A DNA stretch of 64,000 bases from contig JAEMBT020000008.1 of assembly GCA_018873245.2 (NCBI GenBank), positions 10,085,172 through 10,149,171 on the forward strand, written 5' to 3'. Below, in pieces: positions 1 to 13,329 of the stretch (the first letter of the stretch is position 1; the number at the start of each line of letters is the position of its first letter). The position numbers and the translations under genes were made by a program. Origin of the DNA: Archegozetes longisetosus. Lineage: Eukaryota; Arthropoda; Arachnida; Sarcoptiformes; Trhypochthoniidae. Under the pieces are notes generated by a model, which did not search any database, was not told the DNA's origin, and saw only the letters and a program-made list of their open reading frames with translations.

Positions 1-2420
1 TTCAACAACAACAAAATACAACTGATTCTATGAAATTAAGAATCTATAAAACAAACTCATAATTGATGAAATAAGTTATTAAATAGGGACGTATTTAAAA
101 GTAGTATTACATGGGAACAAAGGTATATTTCTCTCCTGGATAAACATACGATACTTTTTGGATCTATTATTTTTTCATCATAGTATATAATAAGCTTATA
201 AGATATATAAGTTTAAGGATATGTATTCGCTTTTAGCATCTAATGCTCTTATATTAAGAGCAGCTAAATAAATGTCCAACTCTTAAAACTTATATGAGTT
301 GCAAGTTTATTACATAATATCACACACGCAATCCAAAGACTCTCTCGAATCAGATTCTCGCATTCTCATCTCAATAACTCAAATGTTATTCTGTAAAATT
401 TATCATCATTAGTAATAAATTGAGTTTAAAATTACTTTTTGGAAATAGCAAGCATTCAATTTTGGGTATAAATATTATAATCTTATATACCCCTATATAT
501 CTTATATCTTATGATATTGTATGTGAAAGCCACAAATGGCAAAGATCAGATTTTTAAAGAGACTTCACTTTAAATCAAGTTGATCGGCTACATTCGATTC
601 ACAGATTGACCATTATTTGAATCGCGTATAGCTTTGTTGTGATATTGAATCTATCTGAAGTTACTAGCTTAACTTAAAGAGTAGAAATGGAGTTCTCCCT
701 GGAATATTCTACGAAGCAAATTAACTTAAGACGTCAAAAAATACCCCATTTGAGCGCATCCTACGCTCAAAAATATTAACACACAAAATTACGTTTATTT
801 GATCTGTTTCCTGTATTTTACCTAAATCTAATTCTAGCTTTACGTCATGCAAATCATAGTTAAACTTAGAATCCAATATAATTAATTAATCTCGTTTAAA
901 TTGAAATCTCCAAAAAATCTTATTTTTATAGGGTTTGTAATTTTGCTGTGGATCTTTGAAAAAGATTTCGCATGTGATTGTGTAGGCTTATCAATAGATT
1001 TCTTGTATAAAAAAAGTAGTTTTAAATTGATTCCTAAGTAACTTGTGAAAATGTTTAAGAATCCTTTTGACAAAATTCTAATTTGCAATTTTAATGATAA
1101 CAATCACTATAGCCAGAGGCATTTTGCGATTTTCTTTTTTTTAATAAAGTCAAGCCCATCAATGAGATAAGTTTATGATCTTGACACCTCACCCAAATCT
1201 TCGAATCTTAACTAATACACTTGAAATTCTACACCGAATTACTCAGAATCTTTCAAATCAATTGATTAGGAATAGTTGAATGCGTTGTGATACTGCCACA
1301 AAGATTGTATACTACTTTCGAGCTTACAAAACTTGACAAGTATAGTTTATACGGAATTAAAAACTATTGTTGAGCCCTTAAGGCATATCTGTTTTCTTTC
1401 TTTTTGACATGAGTATTATTTTGATAAGTTATTACTAGGGACTTATTCAACTCTTATGTTAGAACTTAATACTTTTAAAACAAAGACTTGAAAAGTCAGA
1501 GGTGCTTTCTGTTACAAAATTGTTTCTAATCTTGATCAATAACATCGAGATTTAGTCACATTCTAAGTTTGAATAATATGAAAAGTCTGCATTTTTAGAC
1601 CATATCATTTGATAGCTGCTCTATAAATATCTCTTGTTGTTCAACTCAAATACAAATAGATTGTTGGTGAAAAATTTTCAGAATCATTTTCACCCAATTC
1701 TTGTTTACTTAGATATTGAAAGATTTTTTCTAGCACTAAATGCTTTAAATAAATCTTAAATAAACTTTTTTGTTGACACTCAAACAGCTATACGACTATT
1801 TACACAGCTGAAGCAGAAAATCTATTGTACTTAAAAAATATCTACTGTTATATCACAAACTTTAGAATAGCTTTCCAACAATTACATCGATTTCAATTTA
1901 TTCTAAACCTTTGAGTAAATTGGGTTAGAAGTTCGGTTAATCATATATACTTTGCATATAATTATAGTTAGTTACTAACTATAATAAAATTGCAAATTAA
2001 AGTGAAATTTTCTAACTTTCATTTGTATGCATTGAAAATTATTGAAAATCTTTTTACAAATTCATATATCATTTCATACTTATGTCTATCAAATTAAACC
2101 ATTTTTGTGCAAGTAAACTAATTTCTAAAACTTTTTCATTTGACTCGATAATTGATTTAGAAATTTGATTTAGAAATCTAAAACATCTTCACATATCTTA
2201 ATATTCATAGAAGTTTGTGATTCTTAAAGAATATTTAAATTCTTTACAGGATATTATAAATGTTCGATCAGATAATCTAAAGTATATAACTTTAATTATA
2301 AAAATTGTGCATTCAATCTTAAGTTATCCATTAGGTTAATGAAAATTGTCTAAAATCTAATATTTTACACGTTAGAAATTTGCAAAAATAAATTCTAACT
2401 TTAGTCTTATTACTTTTCAG
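1..2420. other. AT-rich non-coding DNA, possibly an intron
   Basis: No reading frame, RNA gene or clear repeat that I can support. If the short exon at 2421 is real, this stretch would be the last intron of a gene that starts left of the window. Confidence 0.4.
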
Positions 2421-2483
2421 ACAAAAGCACATTTGGACGTATTGGCGGACGCATTACTGCGATGGGCCAGAGGTCGATATTAA
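2421..2483 (+). CDS. Candidate 3'-terminal exon of an unidentified gene
   Basis: A good acceptor (tattacttttcag) is followed by 20 open codons and TAA. The translation is TKAHLDVLADALLRWARGRY, which looks like an amphipathic helix. Its base composition is clearly richer in G and C than the surroundings, as in the verified exons of this window. No upstream exon was found, so the rest of the gene would lie left of position 1 behind an intron of at least 2.4 kb. I do not recognise the family. A chance acceptor before a short open frame cannot be excluded. Confidence 0.3.
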   Translation, partial: TKAHLDVLADALLRWARGRY

Positions 2484-3403
2484 TTATGATTTCATAAGGA
2501 CAAAACAAAAAAGTTATAAAACTAAAATTTAGTAAAATTTGTGGAAACAAAATACTTAAACGACTGGTATATTCGGATTGTGATAATTAAACACAAATGT
2601 AATAATAAATCTCATAATTGAAAAACGATTACCAACACAAAACGTTTATTATTCAGTTGTCTTTTAGTATGAAGTACTCCTTTTTTCTTCTTAGCTTTAC
2701 CTCATTTTCAATTTATTTTGCCCTTTTTTTCACTACTTTTCAATCATTTATTCTAATTGTTTCTGTCATATACACGTTTTTCTAGTAGTTCTTATAGTAG
2801 TTGTCATTTATTTAGTCCAATGTTGACATTTTCAAATTTTCGGCTCATTTCAGCACAATTTTCAATAATCGTTCACAATAATCTAATCAAAAATATTTTG
2901 TTTATGAATCAAAAATTTAATGTGAAAAAAGGTTTTTTTCTATTAATTTTGACTGAAAAATGTCTAATATTTTGCGAATTAGAAGATTTTATTGTGGTTT
3001 GAAAATTAATATAATTCATAATAAATTAGATGAAAAAATGCTTTTATGTTATTCATTATGAAATCGAATAAAATATCACAAAAAACTTTCAAACTATCAA
3101 TATCGGAATATAATATCATATTGTAGTCATTAAAAAATAAGAAAATAGTGATTCAGTGAAAAAGTGATCCCAAAATGCAGATCGAGAATAAAGTAAAATA
3201 AGACTAAACTTGATTTGGCTTTGAGCACAAAATCAAGCCTAAAATAGAACAATATTTATAAGTAAGATGAAGACAAAGTTTGCTATAACAATGAGATAGA
3301 GAGAAAACGTCTAATATAAACAACTGTAAATACAAGTGAAATAATAATAGTATTTATGCCCATTTCTTCTTCATAGAGTGTCCAAAGTAATAAAACAATA
3401 GAC

Positions 3404-3459
3404 AATATGGAGTGCAGAATATAGAGTACAGAATATGGACTACAGAATATGGAGTAAAG
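3404..3459 (+). repeat. 14-bp tandem repeat, four units
   Basis: Four consecutive 14-bp units of the type aatatggagtacag, differing at one or two bases each. Simple tandem duplication in non-coding DNA. Confidence 0.8.
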
Positions 3460-5420
3460 AATAAACTTTAGCTTGTGTTAGATGCGTTACGATATATATT
3501 GCTAACTTGTGCACAAAGTGGTTTTATCTAACCATTTTATTGTAATAATGCTATTGCTAACTGAGAATTGGGAGAATTGAGAATGCTATCATATTCTGTA
3601 GTTTGCAACTGTGTTCATGAGAGTCAAGCAAACACACTACCATTACAGACATAGTGATAATTCACACATTTTATGTGCAGTAAAATATATATCAATGTCA
3701 AGCGTGTAAGAGTTTCTAATGCAAATTGTTACACTGTTTAAGCATAATAAGCGATTTTATGTCTTATTTATACAATAAATAAGACATTTTCTGTTTAACT
3801 TATGCCATAGAAGTGTCTATCATTCCTAAATAGTTTCTCCTCAATTCAGACTATTTCAACCTGAGCACCATACACTTTTACTCTTTCTTTACGTCATATT
3901 ATTTTATTAAAAGTCAATATAGAACTTTTTCAAAGCCCAAACTTCAACCGCAAGTTTACTCAATACTTTTTCTTAGTTTTTAGTTAAAAAAAACCTTTTT
4001 TCTAATTCCTAACTTGTGAAAGGGTTTATCGAGTTGAATGCTGTCAAGTCTGTCAATTGAAAATGAAGTTATTCTAGAGGAAAAAAGACAAATCCAATTG
4101 ATTTGATAGAAGACGTTCAACTTTAGACAAGAGGTTTTTGCGAGTAACTGTTCATGAATAAAGATTATCAGAAACTGTTGACCGAGTAGACTACTGCTAA
4201 AATAACTATGAATGTGTTAATGATGAATAAAAATATTTGTTCGTGTATGAAAACTCTCAAAACACTATATTATAAGAAAGAAAAGTGAAATACTATTGTT
4301 ATTTCAATGTTTTACAAGAACGCTAATTGAGCGAAAAATTACTAAAACTATCGCAAACGCCATAGAATCCAAGCTATAAAGTAAACATTGCAACTACCTT
4401 GAAGACAATCATAGATTTTTAATGAAAACCAATCAAAATTTATACCAGATAATAAGTTTAAGGAGATTAAAACTAAATAAATTGATTGTCTCTAAAAATA
4501 AATCGAGTTAACAAAGTTTTAGACAAACAATAAAACTATAATAAAGCTAATTATCTCATAGCAGCCCGAATTATGCAGCTATTTATCGATTGATCACTTA
4601 AATGGATTGTTACAAAAAAACATCTGTGCTTAGGCTCATAATTACTTTATATCTATTTTATTTGTTAGGGGCTCAGAATTAACTAAAATGTCACAAACAT
4701 TATTTAAGAATTTTCATCCATTTTTATCCGCTTTTTGTATTATTCTTCAGGTGTTATCGAATCAAAACCCGTAATAATTTCCGAAATTGAAACTTTCGTA
4801 TCCAATATTTGGTCAAACTATTGATTACTTTTAGTTTTCAGTTCTTGTTGTAATAGTTATGATTCTGAGAATTGTGTGAAGAATCCAGCTTGAAAACTGT
4901 TACATATTCCGGGTTATTATGGGTTTGGATTGAATGAGAAGTAAATTCTTATCTAATGTTTGATTAAATCAATAAATATCATAATAAATTATATAGATAT
5001 AAATGATTATGAAAATGATCACATTTAATAGAAAAGTTGTTACAAAAGTGTCTCTTAAGACATAGACATATATCTGGAGAGACAGAATCGATTGAAAAAC
5101 AACAAAGCACACAAACAATGACTTAATAAAACTTAATGATTGAAAATGAGTTGTTATGTAAAGACAAGAATTAATTGTAAAATTGGATTAATTGTAAAAT
5201 TGAATTAATTCAATGTATAATAATATCGACAATGTCCTTAATTATAAACTGTTTTGCTGACAAAATCGATTGTTTTTCTCAATTCTCAAACAACGTATAT
5301 AAAACGTTTTGTTTTGAAAATACCCAAATCATGTCTAATTTATTTCTTCTTTTTAATTATCAATTCATTAATCAGTAAATCGTTCATTGGATTATCATTG
5401 ATATACCAGACATTGTTTAC

Positions 5421-5800
5421 ATAAAAGTCAACTTTTCTCACTATAGATTAGCGCATACTCTATCGTAAGGTAAATGTTAATATAAAAACACTCACTCGAT
5501 AAGATAAAACTTTCAATCAGAATAAACATTAAATCAATATATTTGACTGAGAAATCATTTTTCTTTTCATCCAATTAATAAGTATTAATTTATTGAAAAA
5601 GATTAAACGTTTGTATATTGAAGATAACTATAAATATAATAATAATCGCAAAAATCAATTTCTATCATATGAAGTTTCAATAATCTATTATCAATTTTTT
5701 CGTACTTGCTCCAATTTATTTAATCACAATATGATTCCCTTATGAATAAAAACGTGTTTAAAAACTCAGACACATCATTGATAATCCTATCTTTCAAATG
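5421..5800 (+). repeat. Dispersed repeat, copy 1
   Basis: Two blocks here recur about 50 kb away at 55041-55203. The first block (about 5421-5475) shares the core gcgcatactct and the flanking aaagtcaa/cac pattern. The second block (about 5731-5800) shares atgattcccttatgaataaa and the following 50 bases with few changes. The blocks are about 280 bp apart here but about 60 bp apart in copy 2, so one copy carries an internal indel. No coding capacity seen. Probably an old non-autonomous transposable element; ends not resolved. Confidence 0.55.
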
Positions 5801-6007
5801 AATGATGACAAACGGCACAATCAATGCTATAATATCTGTCTCTTAAACCGTTCTGTCATCTCGCCATTAAATTTTAGATTCGTTTTGAATAAAGAAGGAA
5901 TTCTTCTTTTATACTAACTAGTAATCGGATGATTTGCTGGAAAACAATATAAACTGCTTAACTGAGAAAAAGGCTGAAAAGTTTAGAGTTAGCAAGCTAG
6001 CAGAAAA

Positions 6008-9000
6008 ATGATCATTTGGCAATTGAATGCTTATTCCGAGGTAAGTTGAAAATAAAAATAACAATTTGCCACTTATTTGAACTAGTTCGCCTAATTTGAT
6101 TACTGAATTGACAATTAATTTATGTTAACTATATAAAACTTAATGCATTATTTAATGCAAAGCGAATCTGCGTATGATTCGTGGTTCTTTACTAAACTGA
6201 CAATGTTAATTTCAATCAAATTTAGCTATTATTTTAAAAATTAAATTAACTCCTATTTAACGAAAATGCAAGATAATAAATTCAAACAATTAGAATAGTC
6301 CATACGAAAGTTGAACACATTTTTGAATTTCCATTCACACTGTGTGAGCGTTGTGTTTGAGTTATTGTACTCAGATTTCGTGGTGAGAGTTGATTAATAT
6401 GTAAAAATACGTAACTTCTTTAACTTTCTACTTGGATTGAATCATCAATTACACGTAAATTTGAGTTAAATGATTTTATCTACACATAAAAGTAGTTAAT
6501 CTACAAAGCGTTACTAAAGTTTCGAGATTTTGGTTGCAAATAAGGCGTACTTATTTTACGATATTTCATAATTATATTATACAGTATATTGCTCGTTAGG
6601 TACACAAATTTCATTCACTTAGTAGTCATAATTAAAAATTTATGAATGTTTGTTTAAGTCACTATCGGTCAGGCATCACAAAAATGAGTTTATAAACAAA
6701 TTTCAAACAGAGATGTGCTATTTTAATATTTTATTTAAGTTAATAAAAACACAACATCGAAATTTTACCTCGCCCACTCTATAGTCCTGACGTAGCTCCC
6801 AGTAACTTCTATATGTTCCCAAGTTTAAAACAGCAATTAAGAAGACATCGTTTTGAAAATGAAAAAGCTCTACGTAATGCATGTGACGCGGCTCTGAGAC
6901 TGATGTCAGAGATGATCTTGTAAAACGATTTAACAGTCTCGTAAAAAGATGGGATTTGGTTATTAAGCCAAATGGAGAGTACTTCGAACATGAAAAAAAC
7001 TCGGTGCAAATATGCTAAACAGTTGAAATTTTGCAACAAAAGTCCTGAAACTTTAGTAACGCTTTGTGTCTCATTAAGTAAGAAGATAGAAAGTTATTAT
7101 CCCAAATGACGGATTCCTATTATTTGTTGTTTACCTAGTAACATAGAGCAACAATCGACACATGGCAGTCCGCGGATCGGATCCAGCCCAGTCATTTATT
7201 TTGTTCAACCCGATAAGGTTCCTGAAAATATAATCAATAAGTAGGACATTGCTAGATGCTCATTTATGCGCAATTTATGTGTGACATATTAGACGACTTT
7301 GTTGCCTTTTCCATGTAATTTGGTTATAAAATGCAGTTAATAAAAGCATAATTCATCAAATGATCCGCAATATAGTGCCAATTAATAATCACGCGTTAAG
7401 ACATCGATGGACTTAATAGAGCTACGATATAAAAAACAAGTTTGAAGTGGAGCTCAATTTTAAGCATCCAACAAGTAGTAAAGTTCGAGACATTAAAATG
7501 ACGCGTAGCTACTACAAAAACACCATTGTTATGTCGTCTTATGATGAATGTAGTTTTCAACTTGATTTTTAATTTTGATCCCCATTTTTTGTCTAAAACG
7601 ACTGAGATTTAAATCTCATGTTGAATTAGAGCCCACGTCGTAGTCTTTAGACTGAGAGAATATAGGATTGCGTGGTCCGCAGTCTTAGACTACTCTCAGC
7701 CTTTTAGACTTTAAACTTAATCTCAGTCTAACCTCTTAGTCTCTAGTGTGAGGAACTTTTATTATACGTTTTTAATTAAACTAGCCATTTGGTAAATGAC
7801 AAGCGATTTATTATACATTGTTGATTAGATAGTTAAAGCACGAAAGTGATATTCACATTAATCATTAAAAAATACATTAGCTAGCATTCTAAAGCATTAA
7901 TGTTTTAATAATATTCTTACGTTTAGTTAAACGGTTGCGCTTTTGAATCATCAAATCTCCAAATTTCGAGAATATCCACTCTCTAAAAACACTCGTAGTT
8001 GGCATTTCACTTTGGAAAATTTTATTATTTCAAATGTTTTATTTGGAGACCAAGGGATTAACTAGACCAGCCTAAGACTTACACTGTAGGCTTAACTTCC
8101 TCATAACTTCATAGTCTTAGACTTAGACTTTGGGCTGCAGAATTAATAAAAGTTTAGGCTTTAAGCTGAGATTAAACCCAAGGTTAGGCTACCTAAAATT
8201 TTCAACTCTATATTGAATGAATCACTGTGAAAGTATAAAGATGTTCTTATGAAAAGGCACCATTTCTTGTTGCTATGGATCATCTTAGTTTCATCGAGTG
8301 TATAGTATTCCCCATAATTGAGTACTTATAAGGCCAATGAAAACACTCAGATTTATTGATATAATGCGAGAAGTCGATTTCAGCTAAAATTTGATCGAAT
8401 TAGTGAAAAGTTTGTCTAAAGTACCGACAAACTACATGAAACATCTAACAATTGATTAAAAATTAAAAATTGATTGGGCTTAATTATAATTATTGGAAGT
8501 ACATTTGTTTCCCATTGGAATTAACCTTAAATTGAATGAAAAAAGCCAATGAGAGAGTTTCTATAGGTATTGCTCAGTATTACGCGGTATTATCCAAAGG
8601 GAATACTGCATGTGGATAAATACATATTTGGCAGTGTTTTATTAATAAGCATTTCTGCAGACAAAATATTGCAGTTGTGTATTTGTTTAGAGAATTCATT
8701 TTGCAATATAAATTACAGGATAATCTCACTACTATTTAAATATTTTGCATGGATCCCATTTACTTTATGTCAATTTTCTAACTATTGACCAAATAAGCGT
8801 CTAGCTAAATTGATCTAGCAAGCAAGATCGGGTAGATTACTCACCACTAACATTCAGTGATATCAATTATAAGTAATTAATCATAACTTGTAAGGTTTGG
8901 AGATACTAAGTTTGAAATTTATCATAGTAAGATATATTTAATATCGATTTTGTCTTCAAATCTAAATAAAGAAGACATGAATAAATTTATTTCTAAATTA

Positions 9001-10077
9001 GATTACCTTCAAGTGAATAGGTTTTCTCTTACAAGAGCTTGCTTTGATAAGATTCATTAATTAGACTAATTAGGCTAATTAGTCTATTTTCAAAGATTCA
9101 ACTATTTACTACCATTGCGCTTAAGTCTATTTTATAAAGACTTAACAAAATAAAATCTTAGTCAAGATCAAGTCTTATGCATTATTCATAATCAGGTAGA
9201 AGTGAGAAATATATCAACTTTTCTACATCCCATTTATTGGGGATAGCTCAATTTCATCAATGTCTTAGTGCATTTTGTCATTTGTTCAACATAAAAGTCA
9301 GTTTAGTTTAAGAGTAAATTATAAGCTTAGAGCCAATGCAATCAGATATACTGTGTTTTAATTTAGTCAAAATCTATTATTTATTTCGGTATTTAATGAA
9401 TTTTTGAGAGACTATTTCATGATTAATCTGTTCCTTTCTATCTAACCTAACCCTTTAAATACAAATATCAAACATCTAATATGAAATCAGATCGCAAACC
9501 TGATCACAGGTACAAACGCAAGTAGATTAAAATATATCAGATACTCATCACTAATGACAAGCTTTCGTGATTACAAACTAAATTAAGTCAATTGAGTGAG
9601 CAATAGCGAACAAGGCATACAAAGTAATGTAATTGTATCGTATGTCCTGTTAACTTCTAAACTTAGATAAAACAGTTGAGCATTTTTATATTAAAATATT
9701 TTGTTTCAGATATCAAATAAATTACTTATCGATTCAAAATTTGATCTAACCTAACCTATTTTCAAACTAACTTTTATTAATCAAATTTATTGTCACACAT
9801 GTTGTTTAGAAATAGTAATCAAATACTTTATAAGATATACTGAAAATGTCCATTATTTTCTAAGTAAAGTTTAGTTCTTTTTACCTAACCACCTGAAACG
9901 CATTCTAAAGAGTTTGAGAACTTATTCCTTTTATATAATTCAGTTCAAGAGTATAGGTTGACTAACGAACAAGTTTTTACGTTTTAGGCGCTATTTTTGA
10001 GCTGCGTTTGGTTTTTATTCACAATTTATGATCAAGAGACGGTCTATTCCTTGATAAGTTTCAAACTTTGTCCATAA
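6008..10077 (+). CDS. Speculative two-exon small gene, long intron
   Basis: An ATG at 6008 opens 11 codons (MIIWQLNAYSE) running straight into a consensus donor, GTAAGT, at 6041 (phase 0). At 9988, after a plausible acceptor (ttacgttttag), a phase-0 frame of 29 codons ends in TAA at 10077. It begins ALFLSCVWFLFTIYDQET, a likely membrane segment. Joining them gives a 40-residue membrane peptide. The intron would be about 3.9 kb and holds a mariner remnant. Nothing else supports the link, and pieces of this size arise by chance in AT-rich DNA. Family not recognised. Confidence 0.15.
6504..7066 (+). mobile_element. Mariner-like DNA transposon, internally deleted, with TIRs
   Basis: Ends form an inverted repeat of about 20-40 bp: caaagcgttactaaagttt on the left and its complement at 7047-7066 on the right. 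The left flank is TA, the right flank TG, consistent with a decayed TA target duplication. Between about 6765 and 7035 the plus strand reads as the C-terminal part of a mariner transposase: LYSPDVAPSNFYMFPSL, then KQQLRRHRFENEKALRNA, and in another frame KRWDLVIKPNGEYFE. The family motif YSPDLAPSDYHLFPxLK is evident. At about 563 bp, against roughly 1.3 kb for the family, the N-terminal half is missing and the rest has stops and frame changes. Confidence 0.8.
7067..7560. other. Non-coding; GC-rich patch of unknown origin
   Basis: Contains an unusually GC-rich patch near 7160-7195 (core gtccgcggatcggatccagc) resembling ends or interiors of hAT-type repeats. I could not define ends or a coding frame, so no family is claimed. 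Confidence 0.3.
7590..8200. repeat. Cluster of AGTCTTAGACT and CTGAGA motifs, possible MITE
   Basis: Short palindromic motifs (agtctttagact, agtcttagact, tcttagacttagacttt) and ctgaga/tctcag in both orientations recur at about 7590-7750 and again at about 8050-8190, with AT-rich DNA between. This two-sided layout suits the subterminal repeats of a non-autonomous DNA transposon, but I cannot fix its ends or a target duplication. Confidence 0.3.
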
Positions 10078-12280
10078 GTTAGATCCGATCAATGCATAAT
10101 ATTAAAGTTACACTCAATATTTGAGTTTACAAGTTAACAGCATATACGATATACAAACTAAATTATAGTATTTATTAACCAAAAGTTCAACTAATCGACT
10201 AATTTTTGTTCACTAATGATCAAGTTCTGCAAATAGCCATAATTGAAGTAGATATAAATATAACAATCATTATTACAGTATATTATTAGCAGATATAGCA
10301 TTATCTAAACTTTACTAAACAAAATAAAAAATACCTCACCCTTACCCCTCTATAGAAGTACTTTGAGAAAGAAAGCCGTTAGTCTACTAAAAAAGTAACT
10401 CATCACCTATTCTACTCCATTTTACACTCATAAATAGTTGATCAATTGTGAATGCGATCGTCGTTCGATTTTCGGTACACATATCCGATTGTACTTTTCA
10501 ATTATTTATACTTACCATCTTTTCTCAATTTTAAACTAAGCTTTTGCACAATTTTCGATAAGTAAACGTATTATTGATAAGATATTAAAATAAAACAAAT
10601 GGATGAGTAACTGGTAAAATAAGATATTAGAGTTTAATAATGGTCAATCGTAGTTCTAGCTATACTGTTTTCATTAGATTTGTTTTAAGCCTTCAGAGTT
10701 GAGTTTAGGCGTTAAAATAGGATCAAGTTTAGTGTGAAGTTTGGATAAAGAAGCAGCAAGTAATTGCTTTGTTTAGACTGATTGTTAGGATTGAATAGAA
10801 AATAAGAACTGCTCAACTTTATTAGAAAGTTTGTTTGTGGTTCATGTCAAACAAGTTTAGGTCACAATACAATTTGTTAGTACGACACTGAAATACTGTG
10901 AACAATTTGATGATTCTATTTTTGGTCAACACCAAATAAAGTATATTTGATTAATATCTGTTTTGAAACTGCAATAATTTAGAAATAAGGCACAATTCTG
11001 TTATTCAAGCTATAATTTGATTAATTCGTTTAAATGTCTTTTCAAGAGACTCTTTACTATTCATCAAATCTGCTGCGGTATGAGCTGAACAAATATTTCA
11101 TATTTGCATACTTGTCAAGCTTTAAAAACAACACTAATATCATTTGTTCAATAATACAAATATTATTCATCCAACAAGTTTAAGTTGAAAACATTCTGCG
11201 AAAACATTTACCTAACTTGAGTCCGTACCAAAAAATTAAATAACAGCCCAGTTTAGAATGCTAGTAATCAAGTTTTCGATTAATATTTATTTTGCTACTT
11301 TTGCACATTACATAAAAATGATTTGATTTACACCCTAAAGCTTAATAATCTGATAGATATGGGTAGTGTCTGATGAAGAGCTGCTTCCTATGCCTTTAGG
11401 GCACGTTTCACACACACTCTCAGCTACTGATGCATGTACATAATGTGCTTTATATCATGAGATGTCATTTTATAAATATATAAATTACCCCTTCGACACT
11501 ATTACTATAATTAGACTCACAGTTTACAAATATATCCTTTCATTTATAGTTCCTCAAACCTTCTTATTTTAGTAAATCTTAATATTTGATCACTTAAGTA
11601 ATGATTGACTATTTTTAATCAACAATGTCTAACTTTAATAATTGATTCATTTTGATATACAGTTGACTAATCAAATGTGTTCTACAGGAAAGGTTACTTT
11701 ATCTGCAAATTTCAGTTTCTAATTAAGGTGTTATGACCTCCAAAAGTATTTGTAAAGACTCTAATTTCATGCAAATTTTGGCCAAAATTTTGAGGCAATG
11801 TTATAAAATTTAATAATTATGTAATTTACTTAATTGATAATTATCTGTAATCAATAATTAACTTAATTTTATTATAATTTGATTTGATTTGATTTTATAG
11901 AAAACATTTCAAAACTAATAAACAATTGATTTTCAATAATATTATTTTCATTTATGATCGATAAAAATATTTATAAACATGTAATAAACTTCATGTAACT
12001 CTATCACTAAATACTATTTCATGAATGCATGCTATCATTACTATAAAACTTTTTAAACTTAAAATTTCAAGTTTTATTTCAAACATATCTCTTCTCCTTA
12101 GTTGTTGGGCAGAGTTTAACAAACGCTTTTGAAGGTCATATACCTGCTCATCCACCACTTTAGTCTAGTTGCTATCCACGATTAATTGATTGTTAACTGT
12201 ATATGAAAAGAACTCTAAAAATATGATTGATTCTAAGTTGAAAAGATTTGTGAAAGGTTTGAAGATGTGTGGAGAAAATT
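8201..12280. other. AT-rich non-coding DNA
   Basis: No supported gene. A 22-bp near-perfect palindrome (agactaattag/ctaattagtct) lies near 9062-9085. The candidate exon at 9988 is described under the speculative gene. Confidence 0.5.
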
Positions 12281-12340
12281 GTATCTAAAATAGTATCATG
12301 GTATCTAAAATAGTATCATGGTATCTAAGCATGGTATCTA
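12281..12340 (+). repeat. 20-bp tandem repeat
   Basis: The unit gtatctaaaatagtatcatg occurs twice exactly, followed by a partial, slightly changed third copy. Confidence 0.85.
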
Positions 12341-13269
12341 AAAATAAACTATCCTTGAGAAAATTTGATTTTCGCCCTCACTCTCTACTCTATTCTAATT
12401 TCATTGTGACTCCAATATAATTGTTGACTGAAATTGAAATTCAATCCAAGTATCCAATCAATAAAACTATCGATAACTATCTTGTAGAATGTATCCTAAA
12501 TTAATTATAATAAGTATCTTGTCTTAAGTTTGATGTTTTATTATGAGATATCAGTAGTAATGAGAACTGAAGATCAAGTTGCCAAAACTTATTGAGTTAG
12601 TAATCATAATCAGAATGTGTAGTTTTAGCTCCTGTTATCTTAGTTCTTCATTTGGGAATAAATCAATCGATAGTTCTTCTCCTTTGCTAATAATTAGTAT
12701 ATAGTCTCAATTGAGTTTCAAGTAATTCCAGACCTATTATGAACATTAGTTATTAGTTTATTAAGGCTATAGTGTTTTAAATGTTTACTTCATTTTTGAA
12801 TAGTTTACTCTGAAATAGATTTACAATAAGTTTTTGATTGATTAAATTGTGTTCAATTGTTGAGCTTATGGTTGAGTGAATATAAAAAATAGATTTTGTT
12901 GAGAAAATGACCATACTCAGTTAGGTATTTATCTATTGAATTGATTCATACTCTACTAGTAGTAAACAATTGAATACTTTGATTGAATGACCGATTTATA
13001 TAATCATAGGCAGAACAGAAAGTATACAATCAACAAATGCTTGCATTAATACAATACCTAAACCTGACGTCAAATGTCAAACGTCTAACTTCTATCCTTC
13101 TTATACTCTCTACAAACAATCTCTTCTGCTATCGATCATTCGATATAACGTTTGATTGCTAAGCAAAATAAGGCAACAAATGGTCATATATTTGTTATTC
13201 TACTAGAAATTGGATCTATACTTTGTCTCTAGTGGCCACAAAATTTGAAAATCAATTTGGTAATTCTTG

Positions 13270-13329
13270 AAAAATGGTTGCAAAAATGGTTGCAAAAATG
13301 GTTGCAAAAATAGTTGCAAAAATGGTTGC
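13270..13329 (+). repeat. 12-bp tandem repeat, five units
   Basis: Five units of aaaaatggttgc in a row; the fourth has one substitution. Nearly identical units suggest recent expansion. Confidence 0.9.

Larger units (their letters stand above)
2484..6007. other. AT-rich non-coding DNA with small repeats
   Basis: No gene seen. It contains a 14-bp tandem array near 3404 and one copy of a dispersed repeat at about 5421-5800, both listed separately. Confidence 0.5.

Noticed and set aside
6809-7039. 76-codon minus-strand frame
   Set aside because: Antisense shadow of the mariner transposase remnant.
11341-11443. GC-richer stretch with an acceptor-like tract (cttcctatgcctttag) and a short frame ending GHVSHTLSATDACT before TAA; a 31-nt piece at about 11044-11074 could precede it in phase
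   Set aside because: Both pieces are too short, both strands are open there, and no start exon links to them.
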